NCBI RefSeq assembly: GCF_014839835.1
Contig: NC_071646.1
Location: 4,774,001-4,838,000 of the forward strand
Direction: 5' to 3'
DNA: 64,000 bases
Source of the DNA: Dryobates pubescens
Lineage: Eukaryota; Chordata; Aves; Piciformes; Picidae
In this document: piece by piece, positions 1 to 13,700 of the stretch
How the letters are laid out: every line of letters begins with the position of its first letter
Numbering within the stretch: the stretch's first letter is position 1
Position numbers and translations under genes: made by a program
The notes under the pieces: model-generated
Told to the model about the DNA's origin: nothing
The model's database searches: none
The model's input: only the letters and a program-made list of their open reading frames with translations

Positions 1-3000
1 TACCACCTCCTGGTCAGTGCTGGGTAATCTGCTGCTGCAAACACTTAGAGGCAGCCCTGCAGCTCAGGAAGCATTTCTGCAAGTGTTCACCACATGCAAG
101 CAAACACCAACATCCCCAGCTGCTTGCTGGCAGCACCATGGCTTGCACAGGTCTGTGTTCACTGAGCAGAGGTTACAGACTTTGCAGGACTGGGAGATAA
201 AGCAGTGATTTTCCAGGAGCTCAAGCTCAGGTATAGTTTGAATTACATTTATCATAGAATCACAGAATCGTTGGGGTTGGAAGGGACCATAAATATCACC
301 TAGTGAGGATGCTGCTCACAGCCAGGCAAGAAAGGACCTGAGCAAGACCTGGTGAGGGGCCAGCACCTCTTTGCTGCTCCTTTCCTTGCCCCCTCTGGGC
401 ACCTGCTGCCCAGATTCCCAAAACCAAGGGGGATTCCCAGAGCCAAGGGGATCAAAGTGAGCCCCTGGCTAATGGTGCCACCACCATTTCTCCCCAGCAC
501 AGCCACATCTTCTGCCAGAGACACCAAAATTGACACCAAGAGAGGAATTCCTGGAATACATCAGTCAAGTATTGCATTTGAAATTTGAATTTACCTTAGA
601 GAGATTTTGAGAGACAAAAAAAAAAAAAATCCCAATCAAACCCTTAGAAAAAGGTTAATGCCCAATTGAGAGCTTGTAACAGAGAAATCAATAATAAAAT
701 TCAATTATTTGGCCAAAAGCTGATTTTATTTCCAAGGTAATATCAAGAACTTTTTACTTTTAAATCTATAGTCACCCAGGGTCAATTATTCACCTTCATT
801 TATATATCAGAGGGTTCCAGGCTGGAGAGCATCTTTTTTTTTGCACCCTGCCCTAGACTGAGTTTGTATTTGGTGGGCAAATTTCTGCCCTAATCTGTAT
901 GTCCTCCCTCCAGTAGGAACAAGTGTCCCCCTGATGCTGCCAGGGACCCGGTCAGAGCTGATGTTCTCTGAAGGGGTTCAGCAGCTTTGTCTTGCCCACA
1001 TCCACCCTGGCATTTTGGACTTCCTGCGTCTGGCAGCTCTGCCCTGCAGCTGCATTCAGATGGCATTTAGGGAAGCGTGGCTTGTCTTCCTCTCCCATTT
1101 ATCTTCTCCCCGTCCAGTGGCCTGATGTTACATTTAGAGAGGCAGAGCTCACAGCTCAGCTGAAAGGGCTGCTTCTGTAGCTAGTCCAGAAGGGCTTCAA
1201 CCTGAATAAAAGTTAGGGGGAAGTGGCTCAATCAGCTCGGACTGCACAGAGAAATGTGCAACGATGGAGCTCTGGAGTTACTGTAGAAAGAGACACTTCA
1301 GACAAGACCACAAAATGAGGGCAAATATTGGCCATAGTTGGTACCAGCTACTGGCTGCATGTGCTGCTCAGAAACTGAGGCTGCAAGTGGTAGAATTCCT
1401 AACCAGAGAGTGAGCAGAGCGAGCAAGGATGACAATTTTTCCTTCAGCAGAAGGCAAGCACAGAGGACCATTTATTACCACAAAGGTCTGAGGAACTGGG
1501 CAGCTTTGTAGCACACTGCAGCTGGATTAATGAGAGCATGTTCAATATGTACCTACCTGTGGGCTGTTTATGTCTGGAGTCCAAACACAGCTAAACTCTA
1601 TGTACACATTTGTTCTCTATTCAGCATATCAGGTCACACCTACAGCAACGAGCTCTGCTGAGGTGGAATCACAAATGTGTTTGTCCAGCTGAGACACAAC
1701 ATGCTGTTTATTTAATTTGGATTCAGATCTATTTGAAGGTGATTAATTTGGTAATATTTATTTATTTATTTTCCTTACATAATCACCAAGTCTGGAGAGG
1801 GAGCAGCAGCATTTATTGATGTCAGTTCTAATTAATAGTAAGATATTATTTATTCTCCCTCTTAATGTGATAACTGGAAACAGCTCAAAAATTATGCAGA
1901 GCTTCTTGCCAGGAAAACCAAGGTTGATCTGGATCCTTTGGCAACGTCAGTGTGCCATCTGTGTGTAAATGTGGCATGCACCCTGTGCACCTTCACAGAC
2001 CCTTTGAGATGCAGCTCTGCTGTGGGGGCAGACAGTGTGCAAGCAGCGAGCAAACAGCATCCTCACCCCCTGTGTGCACAGAGAGATTATCCTGCTTATC
2101 CTAACAGAGACAGAGCTTTAGGAATCAGTTTAAATCCAATACTAGCAGCAAGAACTGAGTTCAAACTAACTTCAGGAAAAAAACATATTTAAACCAGCTC
2201 AGCACTAAGTGTCAAATCTGCTCCAGACTGCAGTCCAGAGCTTCCAGCCAGCAGCAGGCTCCTGCCTCTGCCCCAGGGAGTATGTGGAGCAGCCAGAGCT
2301 TTGCCTTTCTCCTGGTAGCAGGGCAGCAAAAAGAGAAGCACCTCCCACGATGGAGAGGTTAGTCAGGCAGGGCTGTGCTCTCCCCAGAGAGCAATGATTT
2401 ACATTGCTTTGCACAAAAAGCACAGACCTCTCCTCTGTTCATCTCCAGCAGAAATGTCTGCCAGTGCAAAGGTCTCCAGGACCCTGCTCCCGCATACTGT
2501 TAGCAATAAAACTCGCCAAGGCTCCCTTTATTGCACAAAGCAACACAAGAAACATGAAGGAATTGCTGCTTCCCCACTCGTGTGTGCCCAGCCTCCCCTG
2601 GCTGCGCAGCGGCTGCTCACGTCCTGCTTTCCTGGGAGCAGTAACTCAATTCTAGACACACCTCTCCTTGAATATCCTGGCACCACTAGGAAGAAGGAAG
2701 GAAAAATACTCCTGAATTTGTAGCCTAAGTGACAGCCCCAAGCCTGCACTGCAAGAGAGCCCCAAGCTGTGAAGTTTAAAGACAAACAACTCACTCACTT
2801 CCCCAACACAGCACACAAGGTCACCACGGCAAGGGGTAAGCAGGACCTGCAGCAAGCTCCTGTCCTCAAATGTCAGCGAGGTGCTGCTCTGTAGTGCCAG
2901 CTGCTCTGGTTTAATGGCAAGGAAATGTGGCCTGGTGTCCTGAAGAGCTCTGATTCCACACAGAAATGGACACCAAAGGCAGACTTCTTTGAAGCCAAGT

Positions 3001-3104
3001 GAAGGCAAGAAGCCTTCTAGGGGCAGGGCTACCACCAAATATTGGTTTCTAATGATGGGACTTCTGGAATTCATTGATTTGGAATCTTTGGATATCCTCA
3101 AGGT
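1..3104. other. Intergenic DNA, no gene recognised
   Basis: Mostly unique sequence. A short CR1 tail lies at 253-302 and an A run near 617-630. Open frames here, including a 149-codon one at 2,652-3,101 minus, show no recognisable family. Confidence 0.5.
253..302 (-). mobile_element. CR1 LINE 3'-end fragment
   Basis: Begins with the CR1 end signature ATAGAATCACAGAATCG followed by TTGGAAGGGACC. Only about 50 bp is left. Confidence 0.7.
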
Positions 3105-3560
3105 GAGCAGTCATGACATGGTTTGGCAGGGCTGGAAGCTCTAAAAAGCCTTTCCTGCTCTGTGGTAGAGCTGGAAGAGAAATTGGAAAGGCTGAGGAGT
3201 ATCAGAGAGGGCGAGAGAGAAACAGACTGGTGGAGCCACACCCTGAGACAAAGGCAGCAGAGGTTCAGAGATTCATCACGAAGCAGAGGATCTCCTCCCC
3301 TCCTGCCACCAGGCAGCAGGAGGAGACCTGAAATACAGGGGAGAGTGGAAACAGGTCCCTGCCTGGGGAGACAGCAAATCCCCTCCCAGCCTCCATCACC
3401 TTCCCACTTGCCCTTACAACAGGTATGGGGCTCTGGAACTGGAGGGCCAGGCTATGGAGGAAGCAGATGAAGGTCCATCCAGGGGGTATCCTGTCAGCCC
3501 CGTGTCAATTTGACAAGCAAGGACCTAATTGAGGGCCCAAATTACAGGAAGGTTTTAGCA
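3105..3560 (+). mobile_element. CR1 LINE ORF1-region remnant
   Basis: The translation shows VVELEEKLERLRSIREGERE followed by TDWWSHTLRQ, then TRQQEE in a shifted frame and YGALELEGQ-like sequence downstream. This resembles the coiled-coil ORF1 region of avian CR1 as I remember it. Other CR1 pieces in the window are 3' parts, so this one stands out. Frame changes show it is dead. Confidence 0.6.
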
Positions 3561-6500
3561 GGAAATGCCATCACCTGAACAGTAACCCCTCACAAGAATG
3601 GTGCTGGGCTGGGCTGAGAGTTCCTCAGCCTGATTTATGAAGGGAGTCACTATCTCCCCTAGGTCAAATCCACATTTCTGCAAGGCTGTGAAAACCCAAA
3701 CCGTGGCTGTTCCTGGTACAGCTCTGAGAGGGATTAAGCTGGCCCCTTCATAAATGTTAATGACTGATGTTAACACGTCCTTTCTCTGAGAAGAGATGAA
3801 AAACTGCTGCTTTTAGGGTCTTCTTCCAGGCCTGGCTGCCATGGACACTATGATCAGTAGTGCTGCCTAATTTATTTTTAAAACACTGCACTTTCCTCGA
3901 AGGCCAATAAAATGCTGCTGTCAGAACCCAGAAGACAGCTTGAAATTTGTCTTTGGCATTAATGTGCTAAAGACACTTTGCTCCCATGCACTCCTCAGCC
4001 ACTGTAATTCAGGAAAGCAGGGAAAAAAAAACCTTTTAAACTCAACTGGTCTCCAGGTCTTCCCTGGTGGCACTAAGTGTTTCCAGAGCAGCAGGAGGGT
4101 TTGGCCAGTCAGTTCCACCAGTTCATGTGACACTTTCCAGCCCATGTACACACACAGCTCTAGCAGCTGTGAGAGGGGTCAGAGTTGAAGAGGCCCTGGA
4201 CCTCACTGCTGGAAAAATCTCTTGTGTCTGCAGAGCGCAGTAAGAGACTGAGCACATCCATCTGCAGAGCCCTTTCCCCTGCACTGTAGGCAAGGACACC
4301 TGGCAGAGCATGGATTGCAAGCCCAACCCTCCTTGAAATTAGCACAAGCCTTAAACCACAACTGGTTCTGCGGAAAGAGAAAAGCAAAACAGAGCAGATT
4401 TAATCTCAGCCTTGTGGAAGAAACAAACTAAGCTGATATTTGTAATGGAAAACAAGGAGGTATAAGCTGCTTTTTTTCCCACCAGTGTGCTTACAAAGTA
4501 TTTGCCATATTCTAGTTATTTTTATCCCTCCCAGTGGAAATGGAAGCAACAGCAATAGCAGAATTTCTACAACAGGGAAAGCAAAACCAGTGGTGCACAA
4601 TTGTGCCTGGGAGAGAAAATGTCGTAGTGTTTTTATTTCAGGAGCAAATGAACATAGGGAACGAAACCTGAGAGCTCTTTGATTAACCTGCTCCATCAGC
4701 CTCCAGAGAGCATCACCAAAGGGCAGGCTCTGCCTCCCCCCATCCCACACCCCAGAGGACACCAGTACAGCTCCATGCACAGCTCCACATCATGGCCCAC
4801 ATCCTCACCCTGCAAGGCTCCTCACCTGTTCTGCAGTGTGCAGCCCATCTCAACTGAGCCTCCCATCAGGTCTTTGGCCACTAGATTTCATCACCCCTGG
4901 TCTCTCCTAGGCCCCCTCCCAGGGTCCCCCCCCAAGAACTCAGCCTAGGGAGATGGCTGGGACAGGGGAAAAACGGATGGTGTCTGCCTCATTGCAGAGT
5001 GTTTGCTGCTGCTGACATCTCATCTCAGGGCCAAAAGATTTCATGGGCTGCTTGTTTTTTTCAAATCTATTCACTCACTGCTAACATATTTCCCAAGGCT
5101 CTAATATGGCAAGGGGCAAGGCCAGAGAGCCACTAGCACTGACAACAAGTTTCTTACTTAGTAGATCTGCTTAGATAATCAACAAACATCCCCCCACCCA
5201 CTGCTCCCAGCCAGTAAAGTGCCCTCCCATCACCACAGCAAAGTGCTGTCAAGACAATAACTCCAGTCATTGACAGCCCAGACACAGAGAGGGTGACAGT
5301 CCCAAAGCCTTCACCACCCTGTCCCCAGGAGGTACATGCTCCCAGGATGCCAGAGCTCCCAGCCCCAGACATTGTCCAGACCCTCATGAATGCCCTGCCA
5401 GAACCCTCCCGGCTCAGGTCACACTGCAAATGTCATCTCCACATGCTGTCACTAGAGCTCAGGACCCAACAAGAAGAAATGGCATTGTTTGGTTTAAAGG
5501 AAGCAGCAGCTTATCAAGTAAATGAGGGTAGAGATCTTCCACTGACTTTGATGAAGCTCACACCCCACCTACAAACATGGCCCCATAGACCCTGACACAA
5601 GCATTCAGAAAGCCTCCCTTGTGAAGCCACTGTGCTCACCAGAGAGTAAAGGTAAGGAAGAGACAGGGCTTAGCATGAGAGAATAGGGCAGTGACTCCGG
5701 GGCCAGCAGCAGCATTACTGGTTTGCTTTCTGCAGAATTCAGTTTTCAAATGCCAGCAGTAAAAAAGATGCCTCTGACACAATGATGTTCTGCTCAGACA
5801 TTAAAGGATCTGCATGTTTATGGAGGAAAATGAGACTGATGATAATTGGGCAGAAGATTAAATCTGACATGTCCACAGTCACCCCATGAGCCAGCAGCAT
5901 GCTGAGTATCAGATCAGTTGCTGGCAGAGGGAGCTGAGAACTTGCAGAGTTAGCAAAGATCACGCTGCAGCTCTGGACACCAAGCTAGGGAAAGAAAACT
6001 TCCAAATCACAAAGCAGAGTATTGAATGCTGACACCACTTTCTGATTAATGTTTTCCAGCATTGCACAAGGGTGGCAAACCCAGGAACGCACTGCAGCTT
6101 CAGCAGGAGACACAGAGCATGCACAGCTCTTCTCCAGCCCCAGTCAGCTCTTCCAGTTACCTAAAGGAAAAACCGAAATGCCTCAGTATTGCCAACTTGG
6201 GCACCGTCTGTCTTCCCAGCATTAAATACTGCTCCTTAACTCATTCAGGGATATGATAGTTCCTCTTTTCCATCAGATGCAGGGCAGCAGGAATGGTGAC
6301 CTGAGTGGTGCACACCATGGCCATTATTAATACTCATTGTTCCAGTACAGCTGTGTCTGAGCTCAAAGCAGGCTGAACAGACCCAGCATCTGCTGCATGA
6401 CCTGATTCAGCACAAACATCCAGGGCCAGCAGCAATGGCAGCATCAGATCTCACCAGTTTCAAGCCTTTGCTCAGCATCAAAAACACACAAGCCTAACAG

Positions 6501-8063
6501 ACAGCACCAGGTGCAGAGCCAGAGCACCAGGCTCCTGCCTACATGTGATGCTGAGCCCTTGCCTCCTTCAGGCACACACAGCAAGCCTGAGCTGCTGGTA
6601 GTGGCTCCCAGCATGGTCACTCACTCTGCTCATGAAAATGACCCTGAGACACAGCTTTTAGAAACAAAAACATACTGAGGAGCATCTCCTTCCTGGAGGG
6701 GTTTTAGCAGTGCAGAGAGAACCCAGAGCCTGTGCTACACACCTGACTGAAGTGAAAAGCACCAACTATGCCCCAAGCAAAGACCAGAGCCAGGGGAACA
6801 AAGCTGGTTACCATCACAGCAGCTCCAGCTTGCTGAAAGCTTCCCTGAGAGCTGTGTGCCTCACAGTGCCAGAGATGAAGAGAGGGCCGACAAGGCTGGC
6901 TGGCAGCTGTGACCGTTCTTAGGTTCCTCCTCCCCGGCATGGTTCACAGTTTCCCCATGGCAGGAGGTGGGGGGTGGCTGTTCCAGCCAGCTGTGCCCTC
7001 TCTAGTTGTTTCCAATAGGACAGCTCCCAGCTCGCACACCCGGTCAGGACGCAGAGCTCTCCTTTCAGGCTGATGGAGAGATGAAGTCCCCGGGGTGCCA
7101 GATTCCACTTAAACACCAACGCAGACCTGGGGTGGGAGGCACCATGCGCAGATCACAGCCACCACCCACACCTCACTCCCAGCAAGAGGCAGGTCCTCAG
7201 CAGGACCCTCTCACCCCTGCAGAAACCAAAGCCCTGCCTGAGAATTTCTTCCCAAGACAAAATTCTTTGCTTGCTCCGGGACCAGCACGTACCAGCCGTG
7301 TTCAGAGCACCATCTGGTGACACAATCCGTGAAAGAGTTCTGAAGAAGGGTTAGTTTATAAACTCTCAGCAGCCTGGTGCACAACTTACAGCTGGTGATC
7401 CCTGCTCCCATGCAGGGAGTGTGGCTGTCCTCAGGAGGCTGATGATTCACAGACCCCTCCGTGCTTCCTAACACATGTTGCTGCAGGTCTCTGAATTACA
7501 GGCAAGACCTTCCCTATCTCTCTCCTTTTACCAAGTCAGAAGGAACTCATTGCTGCAAGCTCTGCTTCCTTTGAATATACACTAGGGCAAACAGAGCAGA
7601 TAAACAACTTAAATTTGGGATTGCCTGGAGACACAGATGATGTTCAAGAGGAAAAGAGACTGGTTTGGCATTTTGCATCTTGCCCTGCAGTCAGCTGCAA
7701 AGCCACTGCTCAGATCCATGGCACAGACCCTGTGACAGCTGCAGAACTGTGCTGAATGTGGCTCTGAGCACAATCTCAAACGAATGGAGCTTTCAGCCAG
7801 TTTCAGAGCTAACTGCTTCCTGATAGGAAAGTGACCTGAAACAGACACACACTGCCATACACAGCCCAGCCTCAGATTCACAGACCTGGCACCCTGGGTG
7901 TATCCCAGCCCCGTATGCCCTGCAGTGCTGGACTCTTCAGAAGATGAGGTTTCCAAACACTTCTAGTTGCCCGAGCCATGACAGAAGGGACCACTTGTCA
8001 CTCACCTGCCAGCCAGTGTTTGCTGAGTTAGTCTTCTGTCATGAAAAGCTTTTGTGTTCGACA
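3561..8063. other. Intergenic DNA, no gene recognised
   Basis: Unique-looking sequence without an exon or repeat I can name. The short open frames lack homology and coding character. Confidence 0.5.
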
Positions 8064-8370
8064 TGGAATCATAGAATGCACTGGGTTGGAAGAGACCTCT
8101 AGAAGTCATCCAGTCCAACCCCCCTCCTCCCCCCGCCCCGCAGTGAGCAGGGACATCCCCAACTAGATCAGGTTGCTCAGAACCCCATCAAGGCTGACCT
8201 TGAACGCCTTCAGGGATGGGGCCTCTACCACCTACCAGGGCAACCTGTTCCAGGGTTCTACCACCCTCACAGTAAAGAACTTCCTACTGTCCAACCTAAA
8301 TCTACCCTTCCCTAAGTTTAAAACCACTGCCTCTCCCCAGCTTTCTTGTAAGATACTCTCCACAAGCCAG
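8064..8370 (-). mobile_element. CR1 LINE 3' fragment
   Basis: Antisense CR1: GAATCATAGAATGCACTGGG, then GGAAGAGACCTCTAGAAGTC, GTCCAACCCCCCTCC and ACAGTAAAGAACTTCCTACT. About 300 bp; a diverged type with C-rich insert near 8,120. Confidence 0.85.
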
Positions 8371-10002
8371 TTGCTCTACAGGTTCTGTGAAGGAAGTGAC
8401 AGCATCCAGCAGGTCTCAGTGATCTCTAGCTGGCCAGCCTCTGGCAGCACAGGTGTCTCTGGTTCCTCGCAGGGGACTGTAGGGGCTGAGCTGCACATGT
8501 AGCAGCCAGATCTTGCTGTGAGCAATGGGTTTTGTCAAAGCCACACAAGGCAAAAAGGGCTGTCAGCAGATGAAGGACGTCACTGTCAGGCTGAAGCAAG
8601 CCAGAAGTTTAGTAAGGATACCAAAAGGAAAAAATCAAGCAGGCCTGCTGAGGGAATCCAGGGGACTGAGTGAAGTCAAAGAGAGGTCCTGAAAATGACA
8701 GATCACTGTCCTGCCACAAAGGAGCCAACACAAATGCCACAGGAGCTGGAGCAGGTGGGCTGTCAAAAGCTGGAGCAGATGGGCTGGCAAGGCTGAGATT
8801 GCTCTGGACATAGAGAGACAGTGCTGCACTGCCTGGCAAAGAGAAATGAAGCAGCCACACAGAGAAGTCCTCATTGTTCCTCTGCCAGCAGAGCACCAAG
8901 CTCCAGCTCAGGAGGAGTCAGAAGGGTCAGGAGGGCATCCAGCCATCCACTGGTGTGAAGCACACTCAGCGCAAGCCTCACCTCACGCCGGCAGTATTTG
9001 GTCTAGCAGCAAAATCCATCTGAAGTGCAATGGTTTAGGTTGAAACAACTCCATCTATTCCTTTGCTGCATACTGCAAAGGGCAAGCAAACCACTTGTAA
9101 ATGCAGCAAGAGTAAGTGGGGGCTTTAGTGGTATTAACTAAGCCTTATACCAGAAAACAGGTCTCTTGTCATGGAGCTTCTGTGATACTAAGCCAAGAAT
9201 AAACAAACGGAGAAAAATCAAGTTTCTTTATGAACTGCAGCCTGAAGTTAGTTCTCTGATACATAACAGCAGAGACCCTTGGATCAGAGCCTTCACCAAC
9301 TGTGAAGGTTATGGAAGTACAAAGTTGCCTTTGTGATGGTTGGCACTGCAGGTTATTAGAGCTCCCACTGCTTGCAGGAAAATTATTCAGAGGTAATTTC
9401 AGCTTATGTGCTTGCTCACTTCACTTTCTTCTGGCAGCTCTGCATGGTCAGCAATTGATATTTGTGCCTGGAAGGGGCTGCAATCATTTAACTGTCTGCT
9501 GTCAAAACAAACCTGACTAGTTTAGAATAGAATTCTATTCTATTCTAGTTCCTACTCCAAGCTGTACAGCTGTAGTTGAACCAGGCTGTACCTCGTTAGG
9601 TGAACTCAATTCTGCCTTTAGTTCTGATATGATGCCATGAGGCTGCTCCACTAGCAACATCAGCACACACACACACAAGGATTTATCAGTAGGAAGAAGC
9701 AGCTCAAAACATCTGTACTGAATGGCAGTTAGAGGGTGACTGAACACAACAGCACTGCACTAGGTACAGAGATGTGCCAAAGTCAAATGGAAAAGTGCAG
9801 AGTGGTGAGATCACAGCAGCCCCAACTGCTGACTCGAGTTTAGACTTCAGTATTTTCTCTTGGAATTCCCAACTGCTGCAGATGATGCAGCCTCAGGTGC
9901 TTCTACTTTACCTACTGCAGTTAAAATTCCACTGAGGCACTCCCACACTGCAAGCATCAGAAAAGTCTTTTGCCAGCCAGGGACCAGAACCTAAGGACCT
10001 AA
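8371..10002. other. Intergenic DNA
   Basis: No gene. Holds a short imperfect 25-bp duplication (8,742-8,792), a 20-bp perfect palindrome at 9,523-9,542 and a short CA run near 9,665-9,680. Confidence 0.5.
9523..9542. repeat. 20-bp perfect palindrome
   Basis: TAGAATAGAATTCTATTCTA, made of the 5-mer TAGAA inverted around a GAATTC centre. The 5-mer resembles CR1 tails, but no CR1 body adjoins. Confidence 0.8.
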
Positions 10003-10511
10003 CACAGTATCACAGTATCGCCAAGGCTGGAAGAGACCTCAAGGATCATTGAGTCCAAGCTGTCACCACAAACCTCATGACTAGACCATGGCACCAAGTG
10101 CCACGTCCAATCTGCTCTTGAAGACCTCGAGGAATGGTGACTCCACCACCTCCCTGGGCAGCACATTCCAATGGCTACTGACTCTCTCAGTGAAGAACTT
10201 TCTCCTCACCTCAAGCCTTAACTTCCCCTGGCACAGCTTGAGACTGTGTCCCCTTGTTCTGGTGCTGGTTGCCTGGGAGACCAACCCCTTCCTGGCTACA
10301 ACCACCTTTCAGGTAGTTGTAGAGGGCAATGAGGTCACCCCTGAGCCTCCTCTTCTCCAGGCTAAGCAACCCCAGCTCCCTCAGCCTCTCCTCACAGGGC
10401 TGTGCTCAAGGCCTCTCCCCAGGCTCGTTGCCCTTCTCTGGACACGTTCAAGTGTCTCGACGTCCTTCTTAAACTGAGGGGCCCAGAACTGGACACAGGA
10501 CTCAAGGTGCA
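10003..10511 (-). mobile_element. CR1 LINE 3' fragment
   Basis: Antisense CR1 of about 510 bp with TCCACCACCTCCCTGGGCAG, TCAGTGAAGAACTTTCTCCT, TGCCTGGGAGACCAACCCC and TTGCCCTTCTCTGGACACG. It lies just beyond the inferred TRIM33 transcript end. Confidence 0.93.
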
Positions 10512-10735
10512 GATGTGCAAACCAAAAAAATATATACAACAATAAGAAACTCCAATTGAAAGAGGAATTTTTCTAATTTAATAGAAATAACCAAAACAAA
10601 ATGGTTGTCAAACAATGCTTTCAACTGATCTAATACAACTTCTACAGCACATTCCAGAGCATTTAACAAGAAATATTTACAGGCAGCTAATGTATTAAAT
10701 AACCAAGTAAAGAAAACCTTTTTTTTTTTTTTTGT

Positions 10736-13700
10736 CCTTTTGTTTTTATTACACACCAGCAAAAAACACAGGAACAGAACAATTAGAAACTGTAACCTTG
10801 TTTGTAGGTTGTGTTTTTTTCCTTTCCTTTAAAAAAAAAAAAGTTAAATATGATAATTCAGATAATACAATACCACAGAAACAGCACTTTTTAATATATT
10901 TTTTTCCTCTTTGAAGAGTCATATTAAAGGTGAGCAGTTTCCTATGTGCAAACAAAAAAAAAGGAATCAGTTCGGTTGCTGGAAGCAAGAAATCATCAAA
11001 GAATGCCATGAATGGAACCCTTCCAGGAGCACGTTCACATGGAAAACAGGCTTTGGACTGCACAACTCTTTAAAGGCTTATATACATGTTTCATGGTGTT
11101 CTGAACCTAAGACACATTCCCCCCCACCACTTGCAGGCCAGCAGCAGACATGCACTCCTCAAAACGCAGCTCACTCCGCAACAAGTTGAGCTTAGGAAAA
11201 GTATTTCAGCACCTCTCCTCGTAGAAATGCCACAGATTCTAGAGAAAGCAGCCTTGAGCTGTAAGATCACTCAACAGAAAACTGCATTTCATAGGTTGAA
11301 TATCTCACTCCTAATAAAGACACCCAAATCAACTGCAACTTCTGAACAAACCAATCGAGACACGGTAGGAAGCATACAAAGGAGGATCCCCAAGGAGCAA
11401 ACACAGGAGCTAGGTGGAAGAGTTGCTGTACACGCACACACACGCACACCATACCCAAAGCTACAACACAAATGTCCCCTCTGAAATGTGGAAACTGTGG
11501 CACACACACAATTCTTTTAAAAAAGGGGGTCTCAGGTTTTTTTTTTCCCCTCACACCCCCACTGGGTACAAAAATATGCAGCTTTCTCCAACTGTTAAAA
11601 TCCAATGCCACGCTGGGTTGTCAAGGACTCCTGCACCCTTGGTTTTTAAAAGCTGGACATGGCAAGATGCATACAACCTCTCCTATAAAATCACTGCCCA
11701 GAAGAAAGGATTCCTGACATGCCACCAGGCAGCAGACAAAGCAGATTTATTGCTTTTTCCAAGGAAATGAGTTAAGAAAAAAACAAGGAAAAGCCAGCAC
11801 ATCGCACACTCTGCTTCAAAACACCGCTGCCATTGCCTAGAGGCCAGCCAATAAAGAAGGTCATGGAGAATGATACAATTGGGCTGATTTTAAGGAGTTT
11901 TGTTCCAGTGGCTTGCAGAAATGTTTATAAAACATTCCAGTGATCCAGTGTCCAGCGTGCCAACACCGCTGCACGTCACAAGCAGTGCTGGCATTCCACA
12001 CAAAGAACCTCCCCACATTCAACAGAGCATTTCTGTTTTCAGAAGTTTGGGGACCATCCTTTTTTGTTTTCCTCGTTATGCTATAGGCCACTCGATTCCA
12101 GGGCACAGTCAAACAAAAGACCTGAACCTATTTGGCTGGTTAGACTACCACTAATCACTAGTAATTACATGGCAGGATACCTGCTGAGGTAATCAAGAAG
12201 TCCACAGGTTAGCATCCTGTGCACTTTTCACTCCTATTTCAAAAGCAAGTTGCCTTTTACTTCTTTGGATTAACTTAAAACCTTCAGGGCCATTGCCAAC
12301 AAAAATGGGAGAGACAAATGGTGGCTTTTACAAGTATCTTCAATTAGAGCACAAAGTCCCACCAAGTGCCAAGGCTACCTTCCTGCTGTCGCGTGGGAAC
12401 GCTGCAATGGTGCAAAGGAGCTGGCAGGCAGAGCGTGCCCACCACAGCCTCTGTCTGCAGAACTGCTGCTGATGCAAGCTCTGCTCCGGTTCTCAGGCAC
12501 TCACACACATCACCAGGCACAGAGAACTCACACAGCAGCCATCCACACAAACCCCATGAAGCTGCTCTGGAACCAGTTTCATACAGCGCGGCACCAAAAG
12601 CTGTGTTGACCGAGCAAACCCTTACCAGTCCTATGATGAACATTGACAGATGGAGGATCAGGAGATGTATTAGCAGAGCTTAGCTTTCAATTACTTTTTA
12701 ACAGAATTGAGCTCATTTCAAAACTATCACTGAATTGTTGTACTGAGAGCTCCAAAATGAAGGAGGGAAAGAAAAATTTTGCTCCTTTTATATCACAAAG
12801 ACACACTTCAGATTTCAAGCACCCCAGTCAACATTTCACAATACTACTGAGCCCTGATGAGCTAACTGGAAGGACCAGTTCTGGAAGTTCAGAGGTTATA
12901 TGCAAGAGCAGAGCTTGAATGTTCACCAAGCTCAGCATCACTGGTGGCTGGCAGATGAACTGGTAGACACAGGCTGGCGCTAGCCTAGAGAGCTTGACCA
13001 TTTTTCTGGCTGTCAGTGGGAGTGACTCAACCACAGAGGCCTCCCCAGACATTCTGACACCTGCTTCTGTGGGCTGGGTGGAGAGCACAAGATACCATTC
13101 CTGCCATAGCCAGGGAGCATGTGTGGCCCCTGGCCCACAGCTCTGCAGTGTGGTCCTTCCCCAACTTTGACCCAGCCTGGCAAGCTACCAGCTCATGCCA
13201 TGCTCCAGCTCAGGCAGTGAGCCTCTGCAGTACCTGACCAGTTGAAGTCTAAAGGTACAGAACCTAGAGTGCTTAAGTGCCATAAAAATAGTAACCCCAA
13301 TTGAAGAGAATTCACAAAAAATCCTTATTTTCATGATAATTTTAATAATATTCCTTTGCAAAACGAAGCTGAGAAACTAGAAATGCATAAACAGGCAATA
13401 CACAGAGCCATTACACGATCCCTTGATGCTATCCATGTCCTATCCACATATGGCATCCTTCCTATGGCAGAGCTTTTGCTGGTTGTCAGTGTGGTATGGT
13501 GAAGCAGAATTTACTTCCCCTTTCACATACAAACTGGTAAAAAAAGGAATAGAAATTTAAACTGGCACTATGCTCAGATCTGAGAAATGAAGAAAAGTCC
13601 AGTTTGGGATTTAAGTGTAGTAATTTGTGTAATCTAAAGAAGTGAGCCTGAAGTTGGAAACCCCTTCAGCCCCTTCCTTTGCCATAAGGGAGGCAAAGTC

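Noticed and set aside
2652-3101. 149-codon minus-strand open frame in the left intergenic part
   Set aside because: No recognisable family, no splice or conserved motif, and the neighbouring plus-strand sequence also has open frames; treated as chance.
10088-10477. Repeated families of 60-130 codon open frames such as this one
   Set aside because: They are frames inside CR1 copies read antisense (similar peptides recur at 38.4, 43.2, 44.2 and 53.4 kb) and not host genes.
1-10500. Exons of SYT6, the expected next gene on the left
   Set aside because: I found no C2-domain-like or synaptotagmin-like segment; the gene is probably beyond the left edge.
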